DNA of 64,000 nucleotides from NCBI RefSeq assembly GCF_051131155.1, contig NZ_CP159508.1:2976001-3040000 (forward strand), written 5' to 3'. Every line of letters begins with the position of its first letter. Position 1 is the first letter of the stretch. The stretch is from Pseudanabaena minima (GTDB taxonomy: Bacteria; Cyanobacteriota; Cyanobacteriia; Pseudanabaenales; Pseudanabaenaceae). The notes beneath the pieces were generated by a model, which saw nothing but the letters and a program-made list of their open reading frames with translations, ran no database searches and was not told the DNA's origin. Below are positions 26,264-34,520 of this stretch, piece by piece. The position numbers and the translations under genes were made by a program.

Positions 26264-26344
26264 TTTTCAATTTCCTGATTTTTTGATTTGTTTTGATGTT
26301 TTAAATATTTGCTTCTCTCTAGCAAGACGCTAGAAAGATTTGGT

Positions 26345-27907
26345 TTAGCCAACGGCAACTAATTCGGCAGAGTTAGTGATCATTGCCCCATTCTGTTTGG
26401 GAACTGCACCGAAGCGATCGACAAGCAATTTGCCGACCACTTCGTACAGATCATCACAGGGAACCTTTTCCATAACACAAGTGCCAAGGTGAGCATCTTT
26501 GCCTACCGTGCCTCCCATGTAGATGTCTACACCATCAACCACCTTGCCATCTTTACGAGCTTTGCAACCCGTAAAGCCAATGTCAGCGACCTGTGGCTGG
26601 GCGCAGGAATTGGGGCAACCACTCCAGTGAATCCGTACTACTTTCGGTAAGTCGTAGGCGGCACTGAGTTGTCTGGTGAGTGCAAGGGAGCGATTTTTGG
26701 TTTCCACGATCGCCACAGGACAGAACTGATTACCCGTGCAGGAAACCAGTCCGCGCATCAGGTTGTCGGGCGCAACGGGAAACTTCTGAAGTAGAGACTC
26801 TTGCAGAAGTGCAGTGACTTTGTCATCACTGACATGGGTAATCAGAAGATTCTGCTCAACCGTGAGGCGCATATCACCATTGCCGTAAGTTTCGGCAAGA
26901 CGTGCAAATTCATACATATCAGGCGCATACATGCGACCTACAGGAATTTGCAGTCCAACGTAATTTAATCCCGCTTGTTTTTGCTTATGGACACCGATAT
27001 GGTCACGCTTTTCCCATTCAATTTCGTCCTTAGCGGCAGCAGATGCTAAAGGCTTGCCCATTTGCTTCTCAACTTCAGTGCGGAATTTCTCAATTCCCCA
27101 TTCATCGATTAAATACATCAGACGAGATTTTTGGCGATTTTCGCGTAATCCATTGTCTCGGAATACAATCAGCAGAGCCTCGCAAAGAGCAACTACATCT
27201 TCAGGAGGAACCCAAACATCTAGGGGAATTGCAGCAGCGATCCGCTTTGATGAGAAGAAACCACCAACCAAAACATTAAATCCAAAAGTTTCTTTAGATT
27301 CTTCTTTAAAGGCAGGAACAAAGGCTAAATCGTTGATTTCGGCATGGGTGGAATTATCACGACAACCTGCGATCGCAATGTTAAACTTGCGCGGCAAGTT
27401 CGTAAAGGCAGGATTGCCTTCTCCATTATTGGTAAGTAAGTTTTGAACTTGGATAGCTAACTCGCGAGTGTCATAAAGCTCATTGGCATCAATACCCGCC
27501 ACAGGTGAACCTGTAATATTACGGATGTTATCCATAGCTGACTGCACGCTAGTCAGACCAACAGATCGGAACTTATCGAACATTTCAGGAACATCTTCGA
27601 TTAGAATACCGCGCATTTGAACGTTCTGACGGGTGGTGATATCAGCAACGCCATGCTCACCACACTTTTCGACTACCGAAGCCAGAACCCGCATCTGATC
27701 ACTACTTAGCAATCCATTGGGAATACGCATTCTGACCATAAACCGACCAGGAGTACTTTTGCGAAAGAATACACCTAACCATTTCAAGCGGTGTTGCAAA
27801 TCGTCATCGTCGATCGCTTCCCAACCAATTTCGGCAAAGCGAGCTATTTCGGCTTTGAGGGCAAGTCCATCTTTCGCTGCTTTAAGGTCTTCAATTTTGT
27901 TTGCCAT
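26345..27907 (-). CDS. nirA: Ferredoxin-nitrite reductase NirA
   Basis: The start is set at the ATG at 27907 (MANKIEDLKAAKDG) because AAGGATAA lies just upstream as a ribosome-binding site; an earlier in-frame ATG at 27967 lacks one. The roughly 520-residue enzyme reduces nitrite to ammonium with six electrons from ferredoxin. The siroheme-[4Fe-4S] cysteines are in VSCTGNQFCP and HWSGCPNSCAQPQ, and the family repeat motifs TTRQNVQMRG and RLTVEQNLLITHV are present. It is the first gene of the nitrate cluster, with an NtcA box about 110-155 bp upstream. Confidence 0.95.
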   Translation of the reverse strand: MANKIEDLKAAKDGLALKAEIARFAEIGWEAIDDDDLQHRLKWLGVFFRKSTPGRFMVRMRIPNGLLSSDQMRVLASVVEKCGEHGVADITTRQNVQMRGILIEDVPEMFDKFRSVGLTSVQSAMDNIRNITGSPVAGIDANELYDTRELAIQVQNLLTNNGEGNPAFTNLPRKFNIAIAGCRDNSTHAEINDLAFVPAFKEESKETFGFNVLVGGFFSSKRIAAAIPLDVWVPPEDVVALCEALLIVFRDNGLRENRQKSRLMYLIDEWGIEKFRTEVEKQMGKPLASAAAKDEIEWEKRDHIGVHKQKQAGLNYVGLQIPVGRMYAPDMYEFARLAETYGNGDMRLTVEQNLLITHVSDDKVTALLQESLLQKFPVAPDNLMRGLVSCTGNQFCPVAIVETKNRSLALTRQLSAAYDLPKVVRIHWSGCPNSCAQPQVADIGFTGCKARKDGKVVDGVDIYMGGTVGKDAHLGTCVMEKVPCDDLYEVVGKLLVDRFGAVPKQNGAMITNSAELVAVG

Positions 27908-28017
27908 GTTATTTATCCTTGGCTCATACTTGTGAAGTCTAGTTTTAGAGATCGCCGAGTGCAGCAAAATCCTAAATTTCCAGTTCTCAAGCGCTATTTC
28001 GACTTTGTATAGGATTT

Positions 28018-28059
28018 ACACTACTTAACGTTTCGATCCCGATTCGTATAAGAAACTAC
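28018..28059 (-). promoter_or_regulatory. NtcA-activated promoter of the nirA operon
   Basis: On the minus strand a perfect NtcA box GTAGTTTCTTATAC (GTA-N8-TAC, 28059-28046) is followed after exactly 22 bp by TAGTGT (28023-28018), which fits the TAN3T -10 hexamer. This is the class II spacing known for NtcA promoters. Nitrogen control of the whole nirA-nrtABDC-narB set is expected. Confidence 0.85.
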
Positions 28060-28178
28060 ATATTTTTAAACTTTATTTAATAATTGCAATGGTTTAATGC
28101 GTTAATCGCATAAGCACTTGCATTTTTAAATGAGCAAAGGCAGCACATCACGCCGTCTTTCCTTGCTATTATTTGGTT

Positions 28179-28916
28179 ATGAGTGATCGCCTCCAAAAAA
28201 TCCTCTCTAGACATGGTATTGCTTCACGAAGAGAAGCAGAACAGATCATTTTGGCAGGACGAGTTGCGGTAAATGGAAGAACTATTACTGAATTAGGAAT
28301 GAAAGCCGATCCAGAGCGTGATCGCATTGAAGTTGATGGCAAGTTGCTCCAAACTAACGCTCCAGAATTTTTATATCTATTAATGAATAAGCCCACAGGT
28401 GTAGTCAGCACCTGCGATGATCCCCAAGGTAGAAAAACAGTTTTAGACCTTCTACCATCACAATATCAACAGGTTTATCCAGTGGGAAGGCTGGACTACA
28501 ACAGTAGTGGGGCTTTGATTTTGACTAATGATGGAGATTTTGCAAACTATCTAATGCATCCTCGCCACCATGTCGCCAAAACCTATGAAGTCTGGCTCAA
28601 AGGTCTTCCTAGCCATCACATCATTAAACAATGGCAAGAAGGAATTGTTCTTGATGGTAAACTCACCCTCCCAGCCACTGTAAATATTCTGCAAATTGAA
28701 CGGAATAAATACCAAACCCCACGTACGCAATTGCAGATAATTTTGTCAGAAGGTCGTAATCGCCAGATTCGGCGCGTAGCTGAAAATTTAGGTCATCCTG
28801 TTCTGGCTTTACACCGTGTAGCGATCGCAAATATCGCCCTTGCAAATCTCAAAACAGGTTCTTATCGACTATTAAGCGATGATGAAATTAAGACTTTATA
28901 TCCAATCCAATTTTGA
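28179..28916 (+). CDS. RluB/RsuA-family rRNA pseudouridine synthase
   Basis: The start is the ATG at 28179 (MSDRLQKIL). The protein of about 245 residues has an N-terminal S4 RNA-binding domain (RLQKILSRHGIASRREAEQI, AGRVAVNG) and a catalytic domain with GRLDYNSSGALILTNDG, whose Asp is the pseudouridylation nucleophile, and EGRNRQIRR. The family modifies 23S (RluB/E/F) or 16S (RsuA) rRNA; length and motifs favour RluB. It is divergent from nirA and monocistronic, followed by a strong hairpin. Confidence 0.85.
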   Translation: MSDRLQKILSRHGIASRREAEQIILAGRVAVNGRTITELGMKADPERDRIEVDGKLLQTNAPEFLYLLMNKPTGVVSTCDDPQGRKTVLDLLPSQYQQVYPVGRLDYNSSGALILTNDGDFANYLMHPRHHVAKTYEVWLKGLPSHHIIKQWQEGIVLDGKLTLPATVNILQIERNKYQTPRTQLQIILSEGRNRQIRRVAENLGHPVLALHRVAIANIALANLKTGSYRLLSDDEIKTLYPIQF

Positions 28917-28925
28917 TATCCCTAA

Positions 28926-28968
28926 AGGTTGTGAGAGTGCGCTCCGAAGGGGCGCACTCTCACAACCT
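28926..28968 (+). terminator. Hairpin after the pseudouridine synthase gene
   Basis: AGGTTGTGAGAGTGCGC pairs with GCGCACTCTCACAACCT across a short loop. The stem is near perfect, with no clear T-run after it. Confidence 0.6.
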
Positions 28969-28978
28969 AATCTTAATG

Positions 28979-29042
28979 GGAGTTTGATATAGCCATTTGC
29001 GTCGTGCGAAGCACGACGCAAATGGCAAAAAACTGACGTTAT
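28979..29042 (-). repeat. Family A element, shortened reverse copy
   Basis: Read on the minus strand it starts TAACGTCAGTTTTTTG and ends GGCTATATCAAACTCC, matching the ends of the copy at 18604-18710. Only the second hairpin (CCATTTGCGTCGTGC arms) remains. Confidence 0.6.
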
Positions 29043-29050
29043 ATTAATCT

Positions 29051-29072
29051 CACAAATGAAATAGGATTGATA
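29051..29072. repeat. Right-end fragment of the 88-bp TA element (family B)
   Basis: ATGAAATAGGATTGATA repeats the right end of the complete copy that begins immediately after it, sharing the TA between them. It suggests insertion of one copy next to another. Confidence 0.5.
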
Positions 29073-29074
29073 TA

Positions 29075-29162
29075 TAGCAGTCCTAAATGGTTTGTGGAAG
29101 GACATCCCTTCGGGATGTCCTTCCACAAACCCAAAAAATCCACAAATGATATAGGACTGATA
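29075..29162. mobile_element. Family B MITE, 88 bp, flanked by TA
   Basis: It starts TAGCAGTCCTA and ends TAGGACTGATA, with TA on both sides (29073-29074, 29163-29164). The interior is a long hairpin with TTTGTGGAAGGACATCCC arms. It has the same length as the copy inside the diguanylate cyclase gene at 38148-38235, in the opposite orientation. TA duplication fits mobilisation by an IS630/Tc1-type transposase. Confidence 0.8.
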
Positions 29163-29190
29163 TATAACCATCAATTGTTATAGCAAAACT

Positions 29191-29243
29191 AAAAACCTAG
29201 AAAAAGTTGCGCTGCTTCGCCCCGCAACTTTTTCTAGGTTTTT
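29191..29243. terminator. Long hairpin in the rluB-rodZ gap
   Basis: AAAAACCTAGAAAAAGTTGC pairs with GCAACTTTTTCTAGGTTTTT. The rest of the gap up to 29533 shows no gene. It presumably holds the promoter of the RodZ-like gene. Confidence 0.55.
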
Positions 29244-29533
29244 GTGTCTTGACTTGACTAAATGCAACAACAAAATCGTGGCAAAGCAAAGCTTTTATTG
29301 AAAAATTGTTTTTTATCTCAGTACAAATCACAGTAAGCAATATAGCCCTTGATATATAATAAAAAGTGAAGTAATTTGCTGTGAAAACTTTGCAGAATGT
29401 TATATTACTTTAGGTTAGGTAATATAATTACATCAGATTATTTAAATCGCCAACGACGCTCTACATAGAACTTGTGGTTGTCCAAGTTCGACTGAAAGCC
29501 AACTTGAAGTCAGTCAGTCCAATCTCTTCCTAC

Positions 29534-30637
29534 ATGTCTGTGAGTATTGTGAATATTACAACCTCGAAGCAAGCAGAGAAATTAGCAGAAATCGGAGCGC
29601 AATTTAAGCGAATTCGAGAAGATAAGGAGCTATCAATTCCACATCTAACTGCGACTACATTAATTTCTGAGCGCTATTTGCGAGCGATCGAAGATGGTCA
29701 AATGGATTCATTACCTGAACCTGTCTATGTGCGTGGATTTATCCGTAAGTATGGTGATGCTTTGGGGGTTGGGGATCTTTCAGAAGATTTTCCTCTAAAC
29801 CCTGTTTTACCTGAACAAAAGTGGGCAGGTAGTGCTGCGGCTGAACTCCGTCCCCTGCATCTGTATGCTCTATATGTTGGTGTGATCGCAGGAGCCGTCA
29901 GTTTGTTAGCAACATTCCTCAACTCGCCTGAGGCTAACAAGATTAATGACAATCAAACTAATTTTGGGGATGCTGCTCAAATAGTTTCCGCAAAGCCAAA
30001 TAAGGTGACCGAGCCGACAGAAGTTTTGTTACCCAAAATTGGCGGTTTAGAAGTTTTGCGCCAAACAGGGTCAGTAGCAGTCGCCATGACAACGCCCGCA
30101 TCCGCTTCTCCAATTACTTTACCAATAGAAGTCAAAAAACAAGATCTTCCCACAGATATCCTCAATAAGCCACAGACTCCAGTTAACTCTGCTAGTAGCA
30201 CAACTCCAAACCTTAACAAGATGCTCCTAGCTTGGGCAAACAGTAGTATTGTGTCGGATAACCTATCTCCCAATAGCGCTACGCTTGCCAACAGTAATTT
30301 TGAATTTGTTGGCAATAAGCCGGTTAATGTCGGTATTGTTATGCAAGGTGAATCTTGGCTAAGGATTACTGTCGATGGACAAACCGAGTTTGAAGGCGTA
30401 CTTAATGAAGGTAAAAAGTTAGCTTGGTCTGGCGATCGCCAAATTTCTATTCGTGCGGGGAATGCATCGTCAGTAGCTCTTACCTATAATAATCAACCAA
30501 TTAAAGTACTTGGAAAGGAAGGTGAAGTCGCAGAAAGACTATTTGGGGCTAATCAAGCAAGTAGTAGCAGAGCGTCTAATGATGTGAGATTACGTGGACT
30601 TGTAGAAGTGATGTCTAACAGAAATTCAAGTAATTAA
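29534..30637 (+). CDS. RodZ-like HTH membrane protein
   Basis: The ATG at 29534 (MSVSIVNITT) is preferred over a GTG at 29474. The protein of about 367 residues has an N-terminal xenobiotic-response-type HTH of the RodZ kind (GAQFKRIREDKELSIPHLTA followed by TTLISERYLRAIEDG), the linker PVYVRGFIRKYGDALGV, one TM segment (LYALYVGVIAGAVSLLATFL), a long Ser/Thr/Pro linker and a C-terminal DUF4115 beta domain (ESWLRITVDGQTEFEGVLNE). RodZ links MreB to the cell-wall machinery and sets rod shape. Here the periplasmic linker is long. Function assigned by architecture. Confidence 0.75.
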   Translation: MSVSIVNITTSKQAEKLAEIGAQFKRIREDKELSIPHLTATTLISERYLRAIEDGQMDSLPEPVYVRGFIRKYGDALGVGDLSEDFPLNPVLPEQKWAGSAAAELRPLHLYALYVGVIAGAVSLLATFLNSPEANKINDNQTNFGDAAQIVSAKPNKVTEPTEVLLPKIGGLEVLRQTGSVAVAMTTPASASPITLPIEVKKQDLPTDILNKPQTPVNSASSTTPNLNKMLLAWANSSIVSDNLSPNSATLANSNFEFVGNKPVNVGIVMQGESWLRITVDGQTEFEGVLNEGKKLAWSGDRQISIRAGNASSVALTYNNQPIKVLGKEGEVAERLFGANQASSSRASNDVRLRGLVEVMSNRNSSN

Positions 30638-30655
30638 TTCTACTAGCTAGAACCC

Positions 30656-30704
30656 AAAAGGCATTGAAAAAACTTGCTTTACAAGTTTTTTCAATGCCTT
30701 TTTT
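30656..30704. terminator. Bidirectional terminator between convergent genes
   Basis: AAAAGGCATTGAAAAAACTTG pairs with CAAGTTTTTTCAATGCCTTT. It has a T-run on the right and an A-run on the left, and serves both the RodZ-like gene and the convergent nuclease gene. Confidence 0.75.
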
Positions 30705-31200
30705 AATTGCTCTCAAGCCCACTTTTTTTAACTAATTCTTCTGGCGTAAGTTTGGCTAAAAATTCACGAAATGCTCTTCTTTCGGCTTCATCTGCATCCT
30801 GATCCACAGGAATCGAAGCTTCGAGAATCACCTCTTCCATCACCCAGATTGGACATTTTGCACGAACGGCGATCGCGATCGCATCACTAGGGCGTGCATC
30901 TATTTCTTTTTTAATATCTCCCTGAGAAACCGTAATCACAGCATAAAAAGTACTGTTTTTAAGTGCATGAATGACTATTCGCTCAACCGTTATACCCCAC
31001 GCATCCAAGAAATTTAGCATGAGATCATGGGTCATTGGGCGCTCTAGCGGTCTACCATCTAACGCCCCAATGATTGCTTTAGCTTCTGCTTCACCAATCC
31101 AAATCGGCAATGCTCTCCGTTCTAAAGTGTCTCGTAGTAGGACGATAGGATTACGGCTCACAGCATCAATAGCAATCCCAGCCACATTCATTTCGATCAT
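30703..31200 (-). CDS. Bifunctional nuclease family protein (DUF151)
   Basis: This 165-residue protein has the DUF151/BFN pattern: MIEMNVAGIAIDAVSRNPIV, then LPIWIGEAEAKAIIGALDG, PMTHDLMLNFLDAWGI and the conserved DARPSDAIAIAVRAKCPIWV. A C-terminal UVR-like EFLAKLTPEELVKK tail is present. Plant and bacterial homologues have DNase/RNase activity or bind nucleic acids; the in vivo role in cyanobacteria is unsettled. It is monocistronic. Confidence 0.85.
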   Translation of the reverse strand: MIEMNVAGIAIDAVSRNPIVLLRDTLERRALPIWIGEAEAKAIIGALDGRPLERPMTHDLMLNFLDAWGITVERIVIHALKNSTFYAVITVSQGDIKKEIDARPSDAIAIAVRAKCPIWVMEEVILEASIPVDQDADEAERRAFREFLAKLTPEELVKKSGLESN

Positions 31201-31518
31201 TATTGCTATCCTTCCTCAAGAAATGAGCGAAAGTACCCCTCATCCATCAAAGCTCTTGATGTGATATTGATAATTAAAGACGATCAATATCTAACTAGCA
31301 AGAGTTTTAGTGCTTGACAGGCTTTTGCACGCTATTATATCACCGTCGTGATCTGGAGTCTGGCTGCTAGTCTTGTTTTTGCTAGTGCTTGACTTTTTAT
31401 GACGGGCGACTTTGCCGTCCCTCATAAAATGGGTTCTTGATTAAGTTGCCGATCCCTTGTCGCAAATATCAACCAAGTAAGCATTATGACAATTGCTATC
31501 CAAACAACTACCAAAAAC

Positions 31519-32445
31519 ATGAAATCAGACTTCAAAAATGTGACGATCATTGGCTCTGGTGCGTGGGGATCAGCACTCGCAACTCTCGTTCAAACCAATC
31601 AACATCATGTGCAAATTTGGTCTCGCCAAAGTCAATTACCCCTATCAGAGATGGTTAGTAATAGTGATGCCATCGTCTCCGCAGTATCGATTAAAGGGGT
31701 AAGAACGATCGCCGAAAAATTACGAACAGCAAAACTTCAGCCCCATGCAGTTTTAGTCAGCGCTACTAAGGGGCTGGAGCCAATTACCAGACAAACACCA
31801 TCACAAATTTGGCGATCGATACTTCCTGATCATCCCCTTGTAGTGTTATCGGGGCCAAACCTTTCTAAAGAAATCATGATGGGACAACCTGCGGCAACGG
31901 TGGTAGCAAGTACTGATGCATCCGCAGCCCAATTTATTCAAAATATTTTTGCGTCCAGAAATTTCAGGGTCTACACAAATTCTGATCCCATCGGTGTGGA
32001 ATTGGGCGGAACACTCAAAAATGTAATTGCGATCGCCGTTGGTGCTTGCGATGGCTTAAACCTTGGTACAAACGCCAAATCTGCATTAATTACGCGATCT
32101 CTAATTGAAATTATTCGCGTTGGCGTTTACTTTGGGGCGCAGCCTGAGACATTTTGGGGCTTATCAGGATTAGGAGATCTTTTAGCAACCTGCAATAGCA
32201 ATCTTAGTCGTAATTATCAAGTTGGCTATGCGATCGCACAGGGTATGAGTCTGGAAGAGGCGATTGCAAATGTGCAGGGTACGGCTGAAGGGGTAAATAC
32301 AGCGAACGTGTTAATCGAAATTAGCGATCGTGAAAAAATTAATGTACCCGTATCACGTTATGTTTATCGATTACTGCAAGGAGAAATTACATTACAACAA
32401 GCAGTTGAAGGACTAATGGAACGCGATCTCAAACCAGAGAATTAG
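31519..32445 (+). CDS. gpsA: Glycerol-3-phosphate dehydrogenase [NAD(P)+]
   Basis: The preferred start is the ATG at 31519 (MKSDFKNVTIIGSGAWGSAL); an in-frame ATG at 31486 adds eleven residues of low quality. The enzyme makes sn-glycerol 3-phosphate for phospholipid synthesis. Visible features are the Rossmann motif GSGAWGSALAT, VSATKGLEP, the catalytic region LGGTLKNVIAIAVGACDGL with its Lys, and the C-terminal GLGDLLATC and TAEGVNTA. About 308 residues, a normal length. It lies 17 bp upstream of the sulfurtransferase gene, so probably co-transcribed. Confidence 0.92.
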   Translation: MKSDFKNVTIIGSGAWGSALATLVQTNQHHVQIWSRQSQLPLSEMVSNSDAIVSAVSIKGVRTIAEKLRTAKLQPHAVLVSATKGLEPITRQTPSQIWRSILPDHPLVVLSGPNLSKEIMMGQPAATVVASTDASAAQFIQNIFASRNFRVYTNSDPIGVELGGTLKNVIAIAVGACDGLNLGTNAKSALITRSLIEIIRVGVYFGAQPETFWGLSGLGDLLATCNSNLSRNYQVGYAIAQGMSLEEAIANVQGTAEGVNTANVLIEISDREKINVPVSRYVYRLLQGEITLQQAVEGLMERDLKPEN

Positions 32446-32462
32446 ATATTTATCTTAAAACT

Positions 32463-33278
32463 ATGAATAATCTGCATGTTGTTTCTGCTAAATGGCTCCA
32501 CGAAAATCTTCATGATCCTCAAGTGGTTATAGTGGATTGTCGGTTTTCATTAATGGATATAGAACTAGGTCGTAAGCAATATCAAGAAAATCACATCGAA
32601 GGTGCTTACTATCTTGATCTCAATTTCGACCTGTCTAGTCCTGTGCAGAAGCATGGTGGTAGACATCCTTTACCCAATGCTGCTCAATTAGCCGAAAAGC
32701 TTTCGCAAATTGGCATAACTTCAGGCGAAACAATGGTAGTTGCCTATGATGACTCGCGATTTGCTTTTGCCTCAAGACTATGGTGGCTTTTGCGATATAT
32801 GGGACATGAGCAAGTAGCAGTTTTAGATGGTGGCTTTGCAGGATGGCAAGCACCAAACTATTCCGTTAGTTCAGAGATTCCTCAACAGAGAGTTGGGAAG
32901 TTTATTCCTCAATTACAAACTAACTGGGCTGTTGATATTGAAACTGTCAAAGCAAGAAAAGATTTGCCAGAAGTAGTTTTAATTGATTCGCGAGAAGGAG
33001 ATCGCTATCGGGGTGAGCGCGAACCCATCGATCCGATCGCTGGTCATATCGAAGGTGCAGTTAATTATCCTTGGATGGAAGTTACTAATGAGAAGGGTTT
33101 TGTGGTTTCTAATCAAAGCGATCGCTGGCAGGAAATAAAAAATGTTCAAGAAGCGATCGTCTATTGCGGCTCAGGTGTTACAGCTTGCGTGAATTTGCTA
33201 TCGCTGAAACTAGCAGGAATTGAAACAGGCAAGCTCTATGCAGGTAGTTGGAGTGATTGGTGTTCCTATTTAGTCTGA
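32463..33278 (+). CDS. Two-domain rhodanese-type sulfurtransferase
   Basis: This 271-residue protein has tandem rhodanese domains. The N-terminal one (VVIVDCRFSLMDIELGR, HIEGAYYLDLNFDLS) is inactive-like, and the C-terminal one (VVLIDSREGDRYRGEREPID, AGHIEGAVNYPW) carries the active-site loop YCGSGVTAC. The CGSGVTA loop is characteristic of 3-mercaptopyruvate/thiosulfate sulfurtransferases (SseA type), which transfer sulfur to cyanide or thiophilic acceptors. It is the second gene of the gpsA operon. Confidence 0.88.
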   Translation: MNNLHVVSAKWLHENLHDPQVVIVDCRFSLMDIELGRKQYQENHIEGAYYLDLNFDLSSPVQKHGGRHPLPNAAQLAEKLSQIGITSGETMVVAYDDSRFAFASRLWWLLRYMGHEQVAVLDGGFAGWQAPNYSVSSEIPQQRVGKFIPQLQTNWAVDIETVKARKDLPEVVLIDSREGDRYRGEREPIDPIAGHIEGAVNYPWMEVTNEKGFVVSNQSDRWQEIKNVQEAIVYCGSGVTACVNLLSLKLAGIETGKLYAGSWSDWCSYLV

Positions 33279-33341
33279 ATTGAGGATAAAGGCGATCGCT
33301 AGCTTCTCAAACTTGTTCAAATGCAATGCTAATATTTGGTG

Positions 33342-34205
33342 ATGTTTGACAATATTTGCAAATTCCTTGCCGAAACTTATTCTACCGACATTGCCTCATG
33401 GCTCTTTGGTGAGCCGATCCTGCTGACTCAAGTCCAACCTCAAGAGCTAGCAGTTGAGCCAATTCGTGCCGATAGTTTGATTTTGCTAGAAGCAGAAGGG
33501 TTGCTACTGCATTTAGAATTTCAAACTAAAGCCGATCCACAAATTCCGTTTAGAATGCTGGACTATTGGGTACGCGGCAAAAGACGCTTTCCTGATAAAA
33601 AGTTGCGTCAAGTTGTGATTTACCTGAAGGAAACAAGTTCAGACGTAGTTTTTCAAGATAAGTTTGAGGAAAGCACAACTCACCATGCATTTGAAGTGAT
33701 CAGGCTATGGGAACAACCCCTTGCTAATTTTTTAGAATTTACGGGTATGTTGCCCTTTGCTATACTTGTAAATGATGGTAATAATAAAGAGCGCTTATTA
33801 CAAGATATTGCCCTAAAAATTGATCAAATCCCTGAGCCAAATACTCGCCAAACTATAGGATCTGCAACTTATGTATTGGCTGGTCTGGTTTTAGAAGAAA
33901 ATGTCATTAAGCAAATTTTGAGGAGAGACATCATGCGTGAGTCTGTAACATATCAAGCAATTCTTCGTGAAGGTCGCCAAGAAGGTCGCCAAGAAGGTCG
34001 CCAAGAAGGTCGCCAAGAAGGTCGCAAGGAAGCGTTAGTGACGATTGTGTTAAGATTGCTGACCCACAAGTTTGGGACTTTGCCACCAAAGCTACATACA
34101 AGAATTACGCGATTACATATCCCTCGTTTAGAGAGTCTTGCTGAAGCGATTTTGGATTTTCAGAGTATTGCGGATTTAGAACTTTGGTTTAGCAAGAAAA
34201 ACTAG
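33342..34205 (+). CDS. Rpn-family PD-(D/E)XK nuclease with repeated GRQE linker
   Basis: This protein of about 287 residues resembles the recombination-promoting nuclease (Rpn)/putative transposase family. The catalytic region is RADSLILLEAEGLLLHLEFQ, with the D...ExQ pattern. QIPFRMLDYWVRGKRRFP and a C-terminal HIPRLESLAEAILDFQS tail follow. Between them 12-nt tandem repeats encode EGRQEGRQEGRQEGRQ, probably a charged helix. The ATG at 33342 (MFDNICKF) is preferred; one two codons upstream is possible. The IS630 element begins exactly at its stop codon. A truncated paralogue lies at 54846-55277. Confidence 0.75.
   Translation: MFDNICKFLAETYSTDIASWLFGEPILLTQVQPQELAVEPIRADSLILLEAEGLLLHLEFQTKADPQIPFRMLDYWVRGKRRFPDKKLRQVVIYLKETSSDVVFQDKFEESTTHHAFEVIRLWEQPLANFLEFTGMLPFAILVNDGNNKERLLQDIALKIDQIPEPNTRQTIGSATYVLAGLVLEENVIKQILRRDIMRESVTYQAILREGRQEGRQEGRQEGRQEGRKEALVTIVLRLLTHKFGTLPPKLHTRITRLHIPRLESLAEAILDFQSIADLELWFSKKN
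33968..34030 (+). repeat. 12-bp tandem repeat inside the Rpn gene
   Basis: The unit GAAGGTCGCCAA recurs about four to five times in frame, encoding repeated EGRQ. A multiple of three keeps the frame when the copy number changes. Confidence 0.9.
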
Positions 34206-34520
34206 TAGACAGTCAAGTAATTATTGACGGATAGAGGCGATACAATTTAATTCGAGCATCAGCAGTAGTAAATTGCCAGTTAACTTTACAAGAGAGAGAA
34301 TTTCTGCAATTTTGCCAAGCTGAGATTTCCTGAATCAAAAGCTGTTTATCAGGAATACGACGGTCGAGACATTGGCGATTTAAAACACTCAACTCAATTT
34401 CAGCCATGTTTAGCCAACTACCATGTTTAGGAGTGTAGTGAAATTCGATTTTGTCCAGAATTCTTCTGGCTTCAGAAGGCAAAAAAGCCTTGTAAAGAGA
34501 TGCTTTAACGTGAGTATTTA

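Noticed and set aside
28021..28036. GTATAGGATTTAC-like second NtcA box near 28010
   Set aside because: Spacing is N7 rather than N8, and it overlaps the -10 region of the better site.
29474..29533. Upstream GTG start of the RodZ-like gene
   Set aside because: The extra 20 residues lack conservation features; the ATG at 29534 directly precedes the HTH domain.
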